17,897 bases of DNA from Flavipsychrobacter stenotrophus. GTDB taxonomy: Bacteria; Bacteroidota; Bacteroidia; Chitinophagales; Chitinophagaceae. The notes beneath the pieces were generated by a model. That model was not told the origin of the DNA, made no database searches, and saw only the letters and a list, made by a program, of their open reading frames with translations. How positions within the stretch are numbered: the first letter of the stretch is position 1; the number at the start of each line of letters is the position of its first letter. Where the stretch lies: contig CANBTK010000001.1 of assembly GCA_947372365.1 (NCBI GenBank), forward strand, positions 1-17,897. Reading direction: 5' to 3'. Below are positions 1 through 7,726 of the stretch, piece after piece. The position numbers and the translations under genes were made by a program.

Positions 1-497
1 TGTCCGAAGCGCTTATTGCGCTCATACTGGAAAAGGGTTATGAGCAGGTAACCATACAGGATATTGTAGCCCGGGCCAATACCGGAAGGTCTACATTTTA
101 TACCCACTATGAAAGTAAGGAGCAGTTGTTGATGGATGGGCATAAAAACCTTGGCGTAGCGTTTTTTGATGGAAGCCATGAATTCAATTTCCTGCCACTG
201 TTTGAGCATGCAGCACAGAACCTGCACCTGGCAAAGGCAATGTTTGGCAAAATGAGTGGCAACATCATTGTCAATTCATTCAGGAATCACGCCGCCGACA
301 AAATAAAGGAACAGCACAAAAGCAAGTTTGGCAAAAGTAAGAGCGATAAGCTTTTATTGGCCTATTATGCCGATGCCGCAGCTGCAGCTGTAATAAGCCT
401 GCTCGTTTCATGGATGGAAGGAGGTACACCCTTTACCAGCACCGAAATGGCAGCACAGTGCCAGCGCATTGTGGATGGGATTTTTAGTGGGAGGTGA
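1..497 (+). CDS. TetR/AcrR-family transcriptional regulator, 5' end outside the window
   Basis: The reading frame is open from base 3 and ends with TGA at 495-497; the start lies upstream of the window. The first visible residues, SEALIALILEKGYEQVTIQD followed by IVARANTGRSTFYTHYESK, are a classic TetR helix-turn-helix. The rest is a helical ligand-binding/dimerisation region of about 120 residues with no recognised subfamily. Such proteins usually repress a neighbouring gene and release DNA on binding a small ligand. The stop overlaps the start region of the next gene, so the two are probably co-transcribed and translationally coupled, which makes the ADP-ribosylglycohydrolase a likely co-regulated partner. 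The ligand cannot be told from sequence. Confidence 0.9.
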   Translation, partial: SEALIALILEKGYEQVTIQDIVARANTGRSTFYTHYESKEQLLMDGHKNLGVAFFDGSHEFNFLPLFEHAAQNLHLAKAMFGKMSGNIIVNSFRNHAADKIKEQHKSKFGKSKSDKLLLAYYADAAAAAVISLLVSWMEGGTPFTSTEMAAQCQRIVDGIFSGR

Positions 498-1420
498 TGT
501 TAATAATGGGGATTGAAAAGCAATGTAAGATTTTTATGGAATTACAGGATAGGGTTAAAGGGTGTTTTTACACAGGCGCAATAGGCGACTGCATTGGAGG
601 GTATTTTGAAAATAACACACGGGCCAGCGGTGGCTTTCTAAATTTTGAATGGCAGCTTTCTGATGACACACAGCTTACCCTTGCCACATGCGAATCTATA
701 ATTGCAACAAAAGGAATAAGCGCCGAAAATATTGCTGCCAGGTTCCTGCTATGGTTTAATGAAAATCGTATAACCGGCCTGGGAAGTAGTACACTTGGTG
801 CGCTAAAGGCGTTGCAAGTGGGAGGGCATTGGGCTCTGGCGGGTAGGCAGGGCGAATATGCAGCCGGAAACGGTGCTGCCATGCGCATAGCGCCATTAGC
901 ATTTTGGGAGCCGGGCAGGCAGGCCATAGCGGATGTTTGCAGGATAACACACCGAAACGATGAAGCCTATGCCGGCGCACTAGCGGTAGTGGAAAGTATA
1001 CAGGCTAGCATAAATGGGAGGTGGCATGATGGCGCAAAGTTGATACCCTTTTTGCTGGAGGCATTACCCGACACACAGGTGCGTGATCGTTTAATAGCAC
1101 TTAATAATGAAACAGCACCAATTTCCGAAGTTGGAAGGAAATATGGCAACAGTGGTTTTGTTGTTGATACTGTACCTCTTGCTGTTTACGCAGCTCAGTA
1201 TGCTACTGCCGGTTCCCTGCCAGAAATTTTTGAAGAAATTGTAAAATCTGGCGGAGACACTGATACCATATGCGCCATTGCTGGAAATATAGCTGGTGCA
1301 CATTTGGGGTATGGTCAACTGCCGCTTTTGTATAAGTCAAAGCTACACACAATCAAAGAAGCTGCGCTTCTCGAGCGACTGGTTGAGGAGTTTATTGAAG
1401 TTGTTTTAGCTGTTCGGTAA
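497..1420 (+). CDS. ADP-ribosylglycohydrolase (DraG/ARH family)
   Basis: About 300 residues, the usual family length. Two metal-binding signatures are present: SDDTQLT near residue 55 and GGDTDTICAIAGNIAGA near residue 253. The typical GNGAAMRIAPLA stretch lies near residue 124. The family uses two Mg2+ ions to remove ADP-ribose from protein side chains or to cleave related ADP-ribose compounds; the substrate here is unknown. No signal peptide is seen, so it is cytoplasmic. The start is uncertain. ATG 497 overlaps the upstream TGA as TGATG, which suggests coupling; GTG 494 and ATG 506 are alternatives, the latter 11 bases after GGGAGG; ATG 536 gives the family-typical beginning MELQDRVKGCFYTGAIGD. 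All motifs are retained, so it is probably active. Confidence 0.88.
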   Translation: MLIMGIEKQCKIFMELQDRVKGCFYTGAIGDCIGGYFENNTRASGGFLNFEWQLSDDTQLTLATCESIIATKGISAENIAARFLLWFNENRITGLGSSTLGALKALQVGGHWALAGRQGEYAAGNGAAMRIAPLAFWEPGRQAIADVCRITHRNDEAYAGALAVVESIQASINGRWHDGAKLIPFLLEALPDTQVRDRLIALNNETAPISEVGRKYGNSGFVVDTVPLAVYAAQYATAGSLPEIFEEIVKSGGDTDTICAIAGNIAGAHLGYGQLPLLYKSKLHTIKEAALLERLVEEFIEVVLAVR

Positions 1421-1481
1421 AATTTATCAATTCCGCTCCATCTTACCCCTCCCCACCGGCCTTTAGTCCCTTAGTAAAACA

Positions 1482-1521
1482 ATTATGCGCGCAATACGTT
1501 CTCTGGTATTGCGCGCATAAT
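1482..1521. terminator. Bidirectional intrinsic terminator, perfect 16-bp inverted repeat
   Basis: The arm attatgcgcgcaatac (1482-1497) is exactly reverse-complementary to 1506-1521, with an 8-base loop. It sits in the 149-bp gap between two convergent genes, ending at 1420 (plus) and 1570 (minus). The A/T-rich outer arms make it a plausible terminator in both directions, although no long T run follows the stem. Confidence 0.75.
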
Positions 1522-1569
1522 CTTATGATTGCAGTCATCTGCTGAACCCGATTGCCAGCCCTGTGGCAA

Positions 1570-3234
1570 CTATTTGTACTTGATATTAAGCAGGCGCCTG
1601 GCATCGGCAGCTGTAATGCCGAAGCCTATGCCCTCGGTTAGGTCTGATAGCTTGCCTGTAACAATGCCTAGAATAATGCCATTACCATTGATAACTGCAC
1701 CACCCGAATTGCTGGCGTTGATGGAAGCATCTGTTTGCAGCATGGTTACGCCGTTCTTTTTCCTCACGCCGGAAATTATACCTTTAGACAGCGAGGTATA
1801 AGAAGATGTATCGCCGGATGCGCCTATTATCCAGGCATCATTGCCTATTTCAGGCTCGGCATCGGAGCTAAGGGCTAATGGGGCCAGCCCTGTTTTATTT
1901 ACCTTAAGCAGTGCAATATTTCCATCAGCGTTTTTCCTTACTACTTCGGCATCGGCTTTTGAACTGTCGTTGAAGGTGATAGCCACTTTTGTGGCGTTCG
2001 CTATGCTGGTATAGCTGGTGAGTATATACCCGTCGGTTGATATAATAACGCCGCTATAATTTTTTTTGCCGTTTTGAATTACAACGCTGGCGCTGTAGCA
2101 TTCTGAAGGCTTTTTTACTGCTGTTGTGGCAACAGGTGCTATCTCAATAGCAGCTTCGGTGGGCGTGCTGCCCACCGCTTTATTGATGGTTATGAGGCTC
2201 CTGTTCCTGAGGTCCTTTCGCACTGCCATAAGCGAATATTCAAGGTTATCCTTAATAATAGTGGTAACCAGGGTATTAATTTCCGCGTTCCCTGATCCTG
2301 CCTCCAGCGGATAGTAGTCCGATGTTTCGCGTGTTGTAATTGTTGCTACGTTTTGTTTATAATAGTCCAGCAGGTTCCATTCTATAGACAGCTCCACAGC
2401 CAGAAGTGCGCCACCACCGTTGCCGGAATTATTATACTTGCCTGATATCATATGGAATTTGATGTTCTTGATGGTAGCATCAATGTACATACTGTTGGTA
2501 ACGTCTGTAAATACCGAGCGTGACGTGTCAATAAAATTCATTTTATTGAGCGTCTTATTCAGCGAGTAGGTGAAAATGGTTTGCTCTACATTCAGGCGGT
2601 CTCGGCTTATTTTCTTGCCACTTTTTTCACGCCCGTTCAGCTGCCGGTTGCGTTCTTTCTCCAGTGTTTTATAGTTCACTACTTTGATGTCACCCTTTTT
2701 AACATCTATAGCTGTGCGGTTTACGAGCAGGTATTTTTCGTTGGCTTCGCGGCTCTCATAGGGCATCAGTTCGGGTATGGTGTACTTATTCTTGAACCTG
2801 TGCGTTTTGCTGGAAAATTTGTCCACACCAAGGAAGGCAAGTGTGAAAACGCCTTCTACAATTGCGGAGGTAGTACCTGACCCATCGTCGTTTTTGGCGC
2901 TGGTACTTATAAGCGCACCAGTGACACCTGCAGCTACATCAATTGCTGCGCCAACATAAAGTGATGTGCCTGGTTTTTCGAGGTTAAAGGCAAAACTGCG
3001 GGGCTTATAACCGTCTTTTTGTGCTGTAACGCAGTAGTATACGGCTGATTTGCGCAGTTTTTTACGCCCGGTGCCAATGCCCAGTGTGTCTTCCCCTAAA
3101 ATAATCCGGGCACCGGGAGTGGCGGTAGTAAAGGCTACACGCTGTTTGCGCGACGCAATAAAATAACCACACCCCGACAAGAAGAGGCAAGCGCACACAA
3201 GTGCAGCTGTTATCGCTTTAAATGAATGGCCCAT
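1570..3234 (-). CDS. Lipoprotein with C-terminal trypsin-like domain, predicted inactive (pseudoprotease)
   Basis: 554 residues. The N-terminus is a lipoprotein signal with lipobox LSGC (Cys22). Residues about 30-90 resemble a PEGA-type beta domain (ATPGARIILGEDTLG ... KDGYKPRSFAF). An unrecognised middle region follows, about 155-350, which also occurs in the upstream paralogue. Residues about 375-554 are a Deg/HtrA-like trypsin fold without a PDZ domain. Aligned by eye with the neighbour, the catalytic His position is Thr409 (ILTSYTSIAN instead of IVTNYHVVAG). The catalytic Asp position is Asn439 (DGNIALLK instead of LADLALLK). The Ser position, Ser510 (NASNSGGAV), is kept. Both substitutions were checked in the DNA (codons at 2008-2010 and 1918-1920), so it probably binds rather than cleaves. 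It follows the active paralogue by 6 bp, in one operon. The substrate is unknown. Confidence 0.85.
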   Translation of the reverse strand: MGHSFKAITAALVCACLFLSGCGYFIASRKQRVAFTTATPGARIILGEDTLGIGTGRKKLRKSAVYYCVTAQKDGYKPRSFAFNLEKPGTSLYVGAAIDVAAGVTGALISTSAKNDDGSGTTSAIVEGVFTLAFLGVDKFSSKTHRFKNKYTIPELMPYESREANEKYLLVNRTAIDVKKGDIKVVNYKTLEKERNRQLNGREKSGKKISRDRLNVEQTIFTYSLNKTLNKMNFIDTSRSVFTDVTNSMYIDATIKNIKFHMISGKYNNSGNGGGALLAVELSIEWNLLDYYKQNVATITTRETSDYYPLEAGSGNAEINTLVTTIIKDNLEYSLMAVRKDLRNRSLITINKAVGSTPTEAAIEIAPVATTAVKKPSECYSASVVIQNGKKNYSGVIISTDGYILTSYTSIANATKVAITFNDSSKADAEVVRKNADGNIALLKVNKTGLAPLALSSDAEPEIGNDAWIIGASGDTSSYTSLSKGIISGVRKKNGVTMLQTDASINASNSGGAVINGNGIILGIVTGKLSDLTEGIGFGITAADARRLLNIKYK

Positions 3235-3240
3235 GGCTCC

Positions 3241-4872
3241 CTATTTATATTTGATGTTTAATTTGCTGAATACTTCCCTGGTGGCTATCGCAAATGATAA
3301 GCCCTCTATGCCTGTGCCTACAATTTTAGAAGATACAATGCCCAGCACAAGGCCGTCTTTGTTAATAAGCGCCCCGCCGCTATTTCCGGGGTTTACCTTT
3401 ACGTCAGTTTGTATATAATCAATGCCTTCCCGGGCCCTAGTATTTGACACTACGCCTTTCGAAACGCTTTGACCCAGCTCCAGGCTACGTGGGGTGCCTA
3501 TTGCCCAAACGTCGGTGCCGCTTTCTATAGCCTGCGATTCGTTCAGTGGCAGTGGCTGCAGTCCATCCTTATTTATTTTCAGAAGGGCCAGGTCGGCCAG
3601 AGGGTTAGTTTTTACAACTTCAGCAATAACTGAGGTGCCATCATCAAAAATTATTTCTGTTTTTTTAGTGCCGGCAACTACGTGGTAGTTGGTTACAATA
3701 TACCCGTTGGCCGATATTACAACCCCGCTGCCATGCCCGTCATCTACCTTTACGGTTACTGAAGATTTAAGGTAGTCGTTAATCCTGCTTCCCGCTTTCA
3801 GTGGCTGCCGCTCTATCAATATTGCCATCGAAGTATCTGCCCTGGCATCGCCCGACATTTTTAAGAAGCCATTTTTGGCGAGTTCTTTCCGTACCTGCAT
3901 AAACGACAGCTGTATATTGTCCTTTATCGCATCAGCCACCCTTTCTTTAGTTGAGTCTTCAGGCCTTGGCTTGTCCTTGTGCCATTGCACTTTATGGGTG
4001 TTTATGGCATACATGCCTGATATTCGCGTTGTTTGCAGCGAGGTTACTTTTTGCTTGTAAACATCCAGCAGTTCCCAGTCAATATGCAGTTCGGCACATA
4101 CCAGGCTGTTGGGGTTAACTGCAGATGTTGACACGTCGCGCGGGAAGGCGACCTCATGTATGATTATCTTCTTGATAGTGGCGTTCAGGTAAAGGGAATT
4201 GCCATTGTGCGAAAACACGGAGTTGGTATCAATAAAGCCCATTTGCACCAGCGTACTATTGAGCGCGTCGGTGAAAACAGTGTTTTCAACAGATATGCTT
4301 TCTTTTACGAGCGATTTTTCATTTTTGCTTTTTTTGCCGCCGGAGTTAATAAACGCATTGTACCTTTTCATGCCTTTGTGGCGTATATAGGTAATATCTT
4401 CTTTTGCGGCTTCAATGGCTATTTTGTTGGCCTGTAGGTATTTTTCGTTGTTGCGTGGTTCTAATTTTTCAAGCGCGGGAATATTTTGCACCTTTTTGTA
4501 CCTGAATGTGCGCGGCGAGCCCAAATCCATCATGATGAACATCATCCATCCGCTTAGTGGGAAAGCGTCCAGGACTGCAAAAGCAAAGGCAGGGCTGCGC
4601 TTGTTAAGTGCCACAATGTGGTTGGCGCTTTTATACCCCTCTTTTGTAACAGTAAGCTGCTGGTAAGTGCGCCTTTTTCTGAATTTTACCCTTGCCTTGG
4701 TCTCGCCAACTTTGGCGCCGTTATAGGTGATAGTGCCTCCCGGGGTAGCGCTGTTTATAGTTACCCACTGGTTGCGTGAGCAAAAGATACTGCCGCAGCC
4801 GGCAAGTAGGGTACTTATAGCAATGATGGGGGCGTAAAAAAACGAGGAAGGTGCAAAACGGGTTGCCTGCAT
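3241..4872 (-). CDS. Lipoprotein with C-terminal trypsin-like serine protease domain (S1C-like), predicted active
   Basis: 543 residues. It has a signal peptide with lipobox LAGC (Cys26). A PEGA-like segment follows at about 35-90 (TPGGTITYNGAKVG ... TKEGYKSANHIVAL), then an unrecognised middle region at about 135-335. The serine protease domain spans about 365-543. The triad is complete: His397 (TNYHVVAG), Asp427 (NPLADLALLK) and Ser498 (VNPGNSGGAL). There is no PDZ domain, unlike DegP/DegS, and the enzyme is placed at the C-terminus of a lipid-anchored protein, which is an uncommon layout for the family. It is probably anchored in the periplasm or at the outer membrane. It is the first gene of a two-gene operon with the inactive paralogue. 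Cleavage targets are not indicated by the context. Confidence 0.87.
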   Translation of the reverse strand: MQATRFAPSSFFYAPIIAISTLLAGCGSIFCSRNQWVTINSATPGGTITYNGAKVGETKARVKFRKRRTYQQLTVTKEGYKSANHIVALNKRSPAFAFAVLDAFPLSGWMMFIMMDLGSPRTFRYKKVQNIPALEKLEPRNNEKYLQANKIAIEAAKEDITYIRHKGMKRYNAFINSGGKKSKNEKSLVKESISVENTVFTDALNSTLVQMGFIDTNSVFSHNGNSLYLNATIKKIIIHEVAFPRDVSTSAVNPNSLVCAELHIDWELLDVYKQKVTSLQTTRISGMYAINTHKVQWHKDKPRPEDSTKERVADAIKDNIQLSFMQVRKELAKNGFLKMSGDARADTSMAILIERQPLKAGSRINDYLKSSVTVKVDDGHGSGVVISANGYIVTNYHVVAGTKKTEIIFDDGTSVIAEVVKTNPLADLALLKINKDGLQPLPLNESQAIESGTDVWAIGTPRSLELGQSVSKGVVSNTRAREGIDYIQTDVKVNPGNSGGALINKDGLVLGIVSSKIVGTGIEGLSFAIATREVFSKLNIKYK

Positions 4873-4942
4873 TTTTATAGTTTTATAAGGTACATTTTTT
4901 GATTAGGCGCAATAAGGATAGCCCTCAGGTAGCACTGGTGGG

Positions 4943-4950
4943 CAAAGATA
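4943..4950 (-). promoter_or_regulatory. Candidate Bacteroidota -7 promoter element for the lipoprotein protease operon
   Basis: On the minus strand this reads TATCTTTG followed by C, an exact match to the TAnnTTTG -7 element of Bacteroidota sigma-A promoters. It lies about 70 bp upstream of the ATG at 4872. No convincing TTTG-type -33 element is seen at the usual distance, so this is a candidate only. Confidence 0.45.
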
Positions 4951-4988
4951 TTTAAAGGATGTCATAAATAGAAATACAGGGCTACCCC

Positions 4989-5708
4989 TTACCCATTCAG
5001 TGCCCTCTTATACATCTGTATAGTATTTTCAAGCCCATAGTAGAGGGCATCAGCGACCAATGCATGGCCTATAGATACTTCCTGCAGGCCGGGTATTTGC
5101 TGGGCGAAGTAGCCGAGGTTTAAACGGTCAAGGTCGTGGCCTGCATTGATGCCCAGGTTGTGGGTGTTGGCTACCTGCGCAGCTTTTATATAGCTGGCTA
5201 TAGCGGCCTCTTTGTTGGTGTGGTAGTTGCGGGCGTAATCTTCAGTGTACAGTTCTATGCGGTCGGTGCCCGTAGCGGCGGCGGCGGCAACCAGGTTTTC
5301 AACCGGGTCTACAAATATAGATACCCTTATGCCTGCCTGCTTAAAAACGCCTATTATCTGTTTCAGGTAGGCTTGTTCCTTTATGGTGTCCCAGCCGTGG
5401 TTGCTAGTAAGCTGGTTAGGGCCGTCAGGGACCAGCGTAACCTGTGCGGGCCTGGTTTCCAGTACCAGTGCAACGAACTTATCTTCAACGGGGTTGCCCT
5501 CAATATTAAACTCAGTTGTTATTATTTTATTTATTTCCCTTACATCGCTATAACGTATGTGGCGTTCATCGGGCCTTGGGTGCACCGTAATGCCATCAGC
5601 ACCAAATTTCTGGCAGTCAATAGCTACCTGCAGCACATTGGGGTTATCGCCGCCACGGCTATTGCGCAGGGTTGCAATTTTATTAATATTGACAGAGAGC
5701 TTGGCCAT
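4989..5708 (-). CDS. pdxJ: Pyridoxine 5'-phosphate synthase PdxJ
   Basis: 239 residues, full length for the family. PdxJ condenses 3-amino-2-oxopropyl phosphate with 1-deoxy-D-xylulose 5-phosphate to make pyridoxine 5'-phosphate, the last ring-forming step of the DXP-dependent vitamin B6 pathway. Family motifs appear in order: VNINKIATLRNSRGG at the N-terminus, GADGITVHPRPDERHIR with His43, FNIEGNP with Glu70, VTLVPDGPNQLTS, IELYTEDYA near 151-159, NAGHDLD with His191 and VSIGHALVADALYYGL. It is a cytoplasmic TIM barrel. It stands alone, with a 201-bp gap upstream to the VanZ-like gene and 116 bp downstream. GcvH and DapD nearby do not share its pathway. Confidence 0.95.
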   Translation of the reverse strand: MAKLSVNINKIATLRNSRGGDNPNVLQVAIDCQKFGADGITVHPRPDERHIRYSDVREINKIITTEFNIEGNPVEDKFVALVLETRPAQVTLVPDGPNQLTSNHGWDTIKEQAYLKQIIGVFKQAGIRVSIFVDPVENLVAAAAATGTDRIELYTEDYARNYHTNKEAAIASYIKAAQVANTHNLGINAGHDLDRLNLGYFAQQIPGLQEVSIGHALVADALYYGLENTIQMYKRALNG

Positions 5709-5909
5709 TTGAAAAATTAAAACTTAAAAGTAAAAAAGTAAAAATGCCCATGCGGTTGCTGCATGGCCTACATTTTTGAAAACTAAAAGGTAAAAGTAGA
5801 AAATTTAAAGCGTGTGGCAATAAATGCAGGGGCAGGCCGTGCGCCTGCCCGGCATAACATGTTCCCATTACCAATCTCCTGTATTAGGGCAACCGAAAGG
5901 TGTTGCCCC
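5709..5909. repeat. A-rich phrase repeats and a GC-rich hairpin in the gap between pdxJ and the VanZ-like gene
   Basis: The interval starts with two similar A-rich stretches (about 5710-5744 and 5775-5812) built from variants of the phrase taaaagtaaaa. Between them ccatgc/gcatgg forms a 6-bp dyad. At 5830-5850 gggcaggc pairs perfectly with gcctgccc around a 5-base loop. At 5887-5908 gggcaac/gttgccc forms a 7-bp stem just after the VanZ-like stop codon. None has a clear T tail, so termination is uncertain. No gene is seen here. Confidence 0.5.
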
Positions 5910-6311
5910 CTACGCCTCTATATGGATTTTTTTTGAAAACCTCGCCCCAATTGAAAACAACGCGATACCGATAATACCGCCTATGCTATCGGCAACAACG
6001 TCTAAAACCTCGCTTGAGCGGCCAAGGGATGGCAACGCACCCTGCAATATTTCAATAATAGTGCCGTAGGCGATAGCCAGCGCCAATACCAGGCACAAAC
6101 GCACTAACCCTGTAGAAGGCTGCGAGCAGAGCGCTAAAAAAGTGAAACCGCCAAAGAAAATGAAGTGTACCCACTTATCAATAAGGGGCAGCGGTACGTG
6201 GGGTACATTGCGGGCTGGCATAAGGCAACCCACTAAAATGAGCAAGGCCCATAGCATAGCTAAGAACCTTGCCCGTCTTTTATAAGGGGAATACTCAGTA
6301 AATAATAACAT
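5910..6311 (-). CDS. VanZ-like family membrane protein
   Basis: 133 residues with about four hydrophobic segments: near 16-32 (FLAMLWALLILVGCLMP), 46-63 (DKWVHFIFFGGFTFLAL), 70-88 and 103-124. The pattern DKWVHFxxFG in helix 2, EILQGALPSLGRSSEVLDVVAD and then a Gly-rich final helix (SIGGIIGIALF) is typical of VanZ-like proteins. VanZ itself gives low-level teicoplanin resistance, but most homologues, including this compact type, have no proven role. The start lies 3 bp after the gcvH stop, so the two genes are almost certainly co-transcribed. This gcvH linkage gives no obvious functional reason. Confidence 0.8.
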   Translation of the reverse strand: MLLFTEYSPYKRRARFLAMLWALLILVGCLMPARNVPHVPLPLIDKWVHFIFFGGFTFLALCSQPSTGLVRLCLVLALAIAYGTIIEILQGALPSLGRSSEVLDVVADSIGGIIGIALFSIGARFSKKIHIEA

Positions 6312-6314
6312 TTA

Positions 6315-6692
6315 TTATCCTACAAGCGCTTTGTAAGCAGCGGCATCAAGCAGGCCTTCAACGTCAGCAACATTGTCAACGTCCATTTTAATCATCCAGC
6401 CTGCGCCATATGGGTCGGTATTTACGCTTTCTGGCTTGCTTTCCAGGCCGGTATTTACTTCTGTAACGGTGCCGCTAACAGGTAAATAAAGGTCCGATAC
6501 TGTTTTTACAGCTTCTACGGTGCCGAATATTTCGTTCGCTGCCAGGTGCTTACCTTCAGTAGGTACATCTACGTAAACGATATCACCCAGTTCGTGCTGT
6601 GCGAAATCTGTAATACCGATAGTAGCGGTGTTGCCTTCAATGCTGATCCATTCGTGATCCTTGGTATAGCGTAAATTGCTTGGGAATTCCAT
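6315..6692 (-). CDS. gcvH: Glycine cleavage system H protein
   Basis: 125 residues, the normal length. GcvH carries the lipoyl arm that shuttles the methylamine group between the P, T and L proteins of glycine cleavage. The lipoylation site is Lys63 in the motif [16 protein letters not shown]. The N-terminal [20 protein letters not shown] and the middle [14 protein letters not shown] are diagnostic. The C-terminal [13 protein letters not shown] is also conserved. It is cytoplasmic. It is the first gene of a short minus-strand operon with the VanZ-like gene and diverges from dapD across 203 bp. The other gcv genes are not in this window. Confidence 0.97.
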   Translation of the reverse strand: MEFPSNLRYTKDHEWISIEGNTATIGITDFAQHELGDIVYVDVPTEGKHLAANEIFGTVEAVKTVSDLYLPVSGTVTEVNTGLESKPESVNTDPYGAGWMIKMDVDNVADVEGLLDAAAYKALVG

Positions 6693-6797
6693 TTGTATAA
6701 TTTTGGGGTAAAAATAGCAAAATACTTTGCAGTACGAAATGATAGTTGTTACTATATTTCTTAGTTAACCTTTTGACAACTTCGCCAACAGGGGAAA

Positions 6798-6824
6798 TTG
6801 TTTTGGCGGCATCGCTTACTTTTG
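6798..6824 (+). promoter_or_regulatory. Candidate dapD promoter (-33 TTG, -7 TACTTTTG)
   Basis: TACTTTTG at 6817-6824 matches the Bacteroidota -7 consensus TAnnTTTG. TTG at 6798-6800 (followed by TTTTGG) lies 16 bp upstream as a possible -33 element. The predicted start is about 65 bp before the dapD ATG. The gcvH promoter must lie in the same 203-bp divergent gap; TATTTTGC on the minus strand near 6715-6722 is one weak candidate. Confidence 0.4.
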
Positions 6825-6895
6825 TTTTTAAGGGCTGCTTTTAGGTTAAATTGCAGGCCAATAGTTTCGATAAATTTAAAATAATTATATAAAAT

Positions 6896-7714
6896 ATGAA
6901 TAACCAGCTACAAGGCCACATAGAGGCAGCATTCGGCAACCGTGAATTATTAAAGGATGAAGCTTATAAAAACTACATACGCGAGGTGATAGAGGAAGTG
7001 GACAAGGGCCGCCTGCGGGTTGCACTGCCAACTGCCACCGGCTGGGAAGTGCAGGAATGGGTAAAAAAGGCAATCCTCCTTTATTTTGGCATACAGCCTA
7101 TGCAAACCTGGACCGTAGGGCCAATGGAGTTTTATGATAAAATGCTGCTGAAGCAGGATTATGCTTCGCTGGGCGTGAGGGCGGTGCCGCATGCTGTGGC
7201 CAGATATGGCGCTTATATAGCCCGTAATGTGGTGCTGATGCCGAGCTATGTGAACATAGGCGCATATGTAGATGAAGGTACAATGGTAGATACCTGGGCA
7301 ACTGTGGGCTCATGCGCGCAGATAGGCAAGGGTGTGCACCTGAGTGGCGGCGTAGGCATAGGCGGTGTTTTAGAGCCATTGCAGGCATCGCCGGTAATTA
7401 TAGAAGACGGCGCCTTTATCGGTTCCCGCTGCATAGTGGTAGAAGGCGTAATTGTGGAAAAAGAAGCGGTTTTAGGCGCTAACGTGGTGCTTACCCAGTC
7501 CACCAAAATAATAGATGTGAGCGGCAGCGAGCCAGTGGAGTATAAGGGCAGGGTTCCGGCACGGAGTGTGGTGATACCGGGCAGCTATACCAAAAAATTC
7601 CCGGCAGGGGAGTATAATGTGAGCTGCGCGCTGATAATAGGCACGCGCAAACCATCAACCGACCTTAAAACCAGCCTGAACGATGCGCTTAGGGAGTTTA
7701 ACGTGGCAGTTTAG
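6896..7714 (+). CDS. dapD: 2,3,4,5-tetrahydropyridine-2,6-dicarboxylate N-succinyltransferase
   Basis: 272 residues, the family length. DapD transfers succinyl from succinyl-CoA to tetrahydrodipicolinate in the lysine/meso-diaminopimelate pathway. The N-terminal helical domain (about 1-100) includes RLRVALPTATGWEVQEWVKK and ILLYFGIQPMQT. The left-handed beta-helix of hexapeptide repeats spans about 105-230, with YVNIGAYVDEGTMVDTWATV, GSCAQIGKGVHLSGGVGIGG and EDGAFIGSRCIVVEGV. The C-terminal CALIIGTRKPSTDLKTSLN segment is also conserved. It acts in the cytoplasm as a trimer. The ATG follows an A/T-rich leader without a Shine-Dalgarno site, normal in Bacteroidota. It is not in an operon with other dap genes here. 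Confidence 0.96.
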   Translation: MNNQLQGHIEAAFGNRELLKDEAYKNYIREVIEEVDKGRLRVALPTATGWEVQEWVKKAILLYFGIQPMQTWTVGPMEFYDKMLLKQDYASLGVRAVPHAVARYGAYIARNVVLMPSYVNIGAYVDEGTMVDTWATVGSCAQIGKGVHLSGGVGIGGVLEPLQASPVIIEDGAFIGSRCIVVEGVIVEKEAVLGANVVLTQSTKIIDVSGSEPVEYKGRVPARSVVIPGSYTKKFPAGEYNVSCALIIGTRKPSTDLKTSLNDALREFNVAV

Positions 7715-7726
7715 TTTTTTTAGCAG

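Noticed and set aside
4919..4984. Long-range dyad tagccct ... agggcta between pdxJ and the protease operon
   Set aside because: The arms are only 7 bp and more than 50 bases apart, so it is not convincing as a terminator or operator.
5136..5720. 194-residue plus-strand frame opposite pdxJ
   Set aside because: It lies almost wholly antisense to a full-length pdxJ with all its motifs, and its own product shows no recognisable domain.
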